This document shows, piece after piece, positions 6,461 through 8,544 of a stretch of DNA of 8,544 nt. The translations under genes and the position numbers were made by a program. Source of the DNA: Synergistaceae bacterium (GTDB lineage Bacteria > Synergistota > Synergistia > Synergistales > Synergistaceae). Each line of letters opens with the position of its first letter. The first letter of the stretch is position 1. The notes beneath the pieces were generated by a model. It saw only the letters and a program-made list of their open reading frames with translations. It was not told where the DNA came from and did not search any database. The stretch spans positions 1 through 8,544 of the forward strand of contig JAISLO010000293.1 of the NCBI GenBank assembly GCA_031290815.1. Direction: 5' to 3'.

Positions 6461-6468
6461 GTATTTTA

Positions 6469-7494
6469 ATGTCAAAATGCAAGGTAGCAATAAACGGATT
6501 CGGCCGCATCGGCCGCGTCACACTGCGTTCTTTTTTTGCGACTGGCAATCATGAATTCGAAATAGTTGCGATAAATGATCTCACACCGCCGGATGTGCTT
6601 GAGTACCTGCTGAAGTACGACTCGGTCTTCCGCAGGTTCAACGGTTCGGTTGCTCTGTCCGGGGACATCCTCACGGTCAACGGGAACAAGATCAAAGCCG
6701 TGGCCGAGCCCGAACCCACCAAGCTGTCATGGAAGGAGCTCGGGGTCGACATCGTCATCGAGAGCACGGGCCGGTTTACGGACGGGGAGAAGGCAAAAGC
6801 GCACATCGTTGCCGGCGCTAAGAAGGTCATCATATCCGCCCCAGCGACGAACCAGGATATCACGATCGTGATGGGAGTGAACAACGAGGCTTACGAACCG
6901 TCGAAGCACAACATAATCTCCAACGCGTCTTGCACCACGAACTGCCTGGCCCCGGTCGTCAAGGTGCTTCATGAGCGTTTCGGAATAGTCAAGGGACTCA
7001 TGAACACCGTCCACTCGTACACGAACGACCAGGTGACACTCGACTTTCCGCCAAAGAATGGGCTCGGCGCGATCACCAGAGGAAGGGCCGCCGCTCTCTC
7101 CATAATACCGACCAGCACCGGCGCGGCCAAGGCCATTTCCGAGGTCATCCCAGAGCTCAAGGGAAAGCTCAACGGCTTTGCGCTGAGAGTTCCAACGCCG
7201 GACGTGTCGATAGTCGACCTCACTGCCGAGCTCAAGAAGCCCGCCACGAAGGACGAGGTGAACGCGGCCGTGAAGGAGTACGCAGAGGGCAAGCTCAAGG
7301 GAATCCTCGGCTACGAACCGGAGGACCTCGTGTCCATGGACTTCGTGGGCGACTTCCGCTCGTCGATATTCGCCCCAAAGCACACGACAGTCATAGACAA
7401 CATGGTCAAAATCCTCTCCTGGTACGACAACGAGTGGGGTTACAGCAGCAGAATTGCCGACCTGGCCGACTATATCATCAAAAAGGGACTGTAA
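6469..7494 (+). CDS. gap: Glyceraldehyde-3-phosphate dehydrogenase, type I
   Basis: This enzyme oxidatively phosphorylates glyceraldehyde-3-phosphate to 1,3-bisphosphoglycerate in glycolysis, and runs in reverse in gluconeogenesis. The protein has 341 residues (family about 330-340). The Rossmann motif INGFGRIGR lies at 8-16, with N36-D37 after the second strand, a pattern of NAD-preferring enzymes. The catalytic signature SNASCTTNC (151-159) carries C155, and H182 lies in VHSYTNDQ (181-188). Further motifs are RGRAAALSIIPTSTGAAKA (204-222) and SWYDNEWGYSSR (317-328). The S-loop between Q188 and R204 is about four residues longer than in the Bacillus-type enzyme and has PPK where LPHK is common. 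Start choice rests on the strong ribosome-binding site at 6454-6460. It is followed after three bases by pgk, so the two consecutive glycolytic steps form one operon behind the predicted promoter at 6363-6391. Confidence 0.97.
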   Translation: MSKCKVAINGFGRIGRVTLRSFFATGNHEFEIVAINDLTPPDVLEYLLKYDSVFRRFNGSVALSGDILTVNGNKIKAVAEPEPTKLSWKELGVDIVIESTGRFTDGEKAKAHIVAGAKKVIISAPATNQDITIVMGVNNEAYEPSKHNIISNASCTTNCLAPVVKVLHERFGIVKGLMNTVHSYTNDQVTLDFPPKNGLGAITRGRAAALSIIPTSTGAAKAISEVIPELKGKLNGFALRVPTPDVSIVDLTAELKKPATKDEVNAAVKEYAEGKLKGILGYEPEDLVSMDFVGDFRSSIFAPKHTTVIDNMVKILSWYDNEWGYSSRIADLADYIIKKGL

Positions 7495-7497
7495 ACT

Positions 7498-8544
7498 GTG
7501 CGGCTCAAGACCTTCGGCAACAACGACATCTCAGGAAAAAAAGTTCTGGTGAGGGTTGATTTCAACGTGCCGCTCGCGAAGGATGGAAGTGTCGCGGACG
7601 CCACGAGGATACGGGCCCACATGCCTCTCATCGATGAGCTCGCCTCCGCGGGCGCTAAGATCTCGCTCTGCTCGCACCTGGGCAGGCCAAAGGGCCAGGC
7701 CGTCGCAAAATACTCGCTCAAGCCAGTAGCGGATGAACTGGGACGCATGACCGACAAAAAGGTCATCTTCTCGGATGACTGCGTGGGAGACGGCGTACCA
7801 GGCATGGTTGAATCCATGTCCTCCGGAAATATTCTGGTCCTCGAGAACCTGCGGTTTTACCCTGACGAGGAGAAGAACGGAGACGACTTCGCTAGAAGGC
7901 TCGCCGCGCCGTTCGACGTATTCGTGATGGATGCCTTCAGCGCGGCGCATAGGGCGCACGCCTCGACCCGCGCCATAGTGAATCACATCAAATCGTTCGC
8001 GGGGCCGCTGCTCATACGGGAGATCGAGATGCTGTCGGAGGCTCGGGACAACCCCAAACGCCCGTTTGTCCTGGTCCTCGGAGGAGCCAAGGTCTCCGAC
8101 AAGATCGGCGTCATAGAGAACATGCTGGACAAGATCGACACGATCATTATCGGCGGCGGAATGGCCTTCACATTTTTGAAGGCGGAGGGGATGGAGGTCG
8201 GCCGCTCGATCTGCGAGACGGAGAGATTGGACTTCGCCGGAAACATGCTGGACAAGGCGAGGGAAAAGGGTGTGTCGATAATCCTTCCAAAGGATGTAAT
8301 CGTGGCGGACGAGGTATCGGCCGATGCAGTAGCGACAGTAGTTTCGCGCGGCGCTATTCCGGCGGATAAGATGGGGTTGGATATAGGCCCAGAGAGCGTG
8401 AGCCTGTTCAGAGGCGCGCTTGGGTCCGCTAAAACAGTGCTCTGGAACGGCCCCATGGGCGTATTCGAAATGGCTCCGTTCGCCGGGGGCACAAGGGCCA
8501 TCGCGGAAGAACTCGTGAAGATAACGAAGAGCGGGAGTTTCACT
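7498..8544 (+). CDS. pgk: Phosphoglycerate kinase, 3' end beyond window
   Basis: Phosphoglycerate kinase transfers the acyl phosphate of 1,3-bisphosphoglycerate to ADP, the step after GAPDH. The frame stays open from a GTG at 7498 to the window edge, giving 349 residues of an expected 390-400. Motifs in order are VRVDFNVPL (18-26), TRIRAHMPLI (36-45), SHLGRPKG (59-66), LENLRFY (115-121), DAFSAAHRAHAS (145-156), LGGAKVSDKIGVI (194-206), IIIGGGMAFTFLKA (216-229) and WNGPMGVFE (316-324). The sequence is cut just before the conserved GGGDS/T nucleotide-binding loop. DAFS replaces the common DAFG, which appears mild. No ATG is available ahead of the RVDFN motif, so GTG is taken as the start; GGGA (7485-7488), nine bases before it, is a modest ribosome-binding site inside the end of gap. 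The three-base gap implies co-transcription and probable coupling. Confidence 0.96.
   Translation, partial: MRLKTFGNNDISGKKVLVRVDFNVPLAKDGSVADATRIRAHMPLIDELASAGAKISLCSHLGRPKGQAVAKYSLKPVADELGRMTDKKVIFSDDCVGDGVPGMVESMSSGNILVLENLRFYPDEEKNGDDFARRLAAPFDVFVMDAFSAAHRAHASTRAIVNHIKSFAGPLLIREIEMLSEARDNPKRPFVLVLGGAKVSDKIGVIENMLDKIDTIIIGGGMAFTFLKAEGMEVGRSICETERLDFAGNMLDKAREKGVSIILPKDVIVADEVSADAVATVVSRGAIPADKMGLDIGPESVSLFRGALGSAKTVLWNGPMGVFEMAPFAGGTRAIAEELVKITKSGSFT

Noticed and set aside
6373..6468. N-terminal extension of gap from an upstream in-frame ATG
   Set aside because: The start lies inside the predicted promoter, has no Shine-Dalgarno sequence, and adds residues not seen in GAPDH proteins.
6727..7383. 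Minus-strand open frame of 218 codons opposite gap
   Set aside because: It lies wholly antisense to a highly conserved gap gene, and its translation has no family resemblance.
7930..7965. DAFS in place of DAFG in phosphoglycerate kinase as a loss of function
   Set aside because: All key substrate and nucleotide motifs around it are intact, and Gly to Ser here is a mild change.
1..8544. Insertion sequence, phage, CRISPR or defence system
   Set aside because: All DNA is accounted for by housekeeping genes with short gaps. No transposase, integrase, nuclease system or repeat-spacer array was seen.

Overview
The window is a fully plus-strand, densely packed stretch of a bacterial chromosome. 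It holds eight protein genes and no RNA genes, mobile elements or CRISPR arrays. It is moderately GC-rich, yet uses AUA (Ile) and AGG (Arg) codons freely. The rapZ-yvcK-whiA trio is typical of Firmicutes, Actinobacteria and some deeper lineages. Together with the codon habit and the neighbouring gap-pgk pair, this makes me think of an anaerobic member of the Synergistota. That placement is an inference from style and gene order, not proven by any marker here.

Layout: (1) Positions 8-1308 carry two molybdenum-cofactor genes. They are moaC and a MogA/MoaB-type adenylyltransferase that has an unrecognised N-terminal domain of about 105 residues. (2) Positions 1292-4213 carry rapZ, yvcK (with an added N-terminal membrane segment) and a divergent whiA. 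The first four genes overlap one another at their ends and whiA follows after 25 bases, so 8-4213 reads as one operon. (3) After an 85-base gap containing a strong inverted repeat, positions 4299-6281 encode a divergent glycogen-debranching (amylo-alpha-1,6-glucosidase) protein. (4) After a 187-base gap with a good sigma-70 type promoter and a 5'-leader stem-loop, gap (6469-7494) and pgk (7498 to the window end, incomplete) form a glycolytic operon.

How the genes work together: MoaC and MogA carry out an early and a late step of molybdopterin synthesis. RapZ and YvcK are nucleotide- or sugar-metabolite-sensing regulators linked in other bacteria to cell-wall precursor supply and growth on gluconeogenic carbon. 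WhiA is their usual DNA-binding neighbour. The debranching enzyme, GAPDH and phosphoglycerate kinase supply the storage-polysaccharide and triose-phosphate steps of central carbon flow. The window therefore places sensors of carbon status directly upstream of central carbon enzymes.

Most of it is ordinary housekeeping DNA. The points worth a second look are the extra domain on the MogA protein, the altered active-site motifs of the debranching enzyme, the membrane-anchored YvcK, the non-coding inverted repeats before gde and gap, and a short insertion in the GAPDH S-loop.
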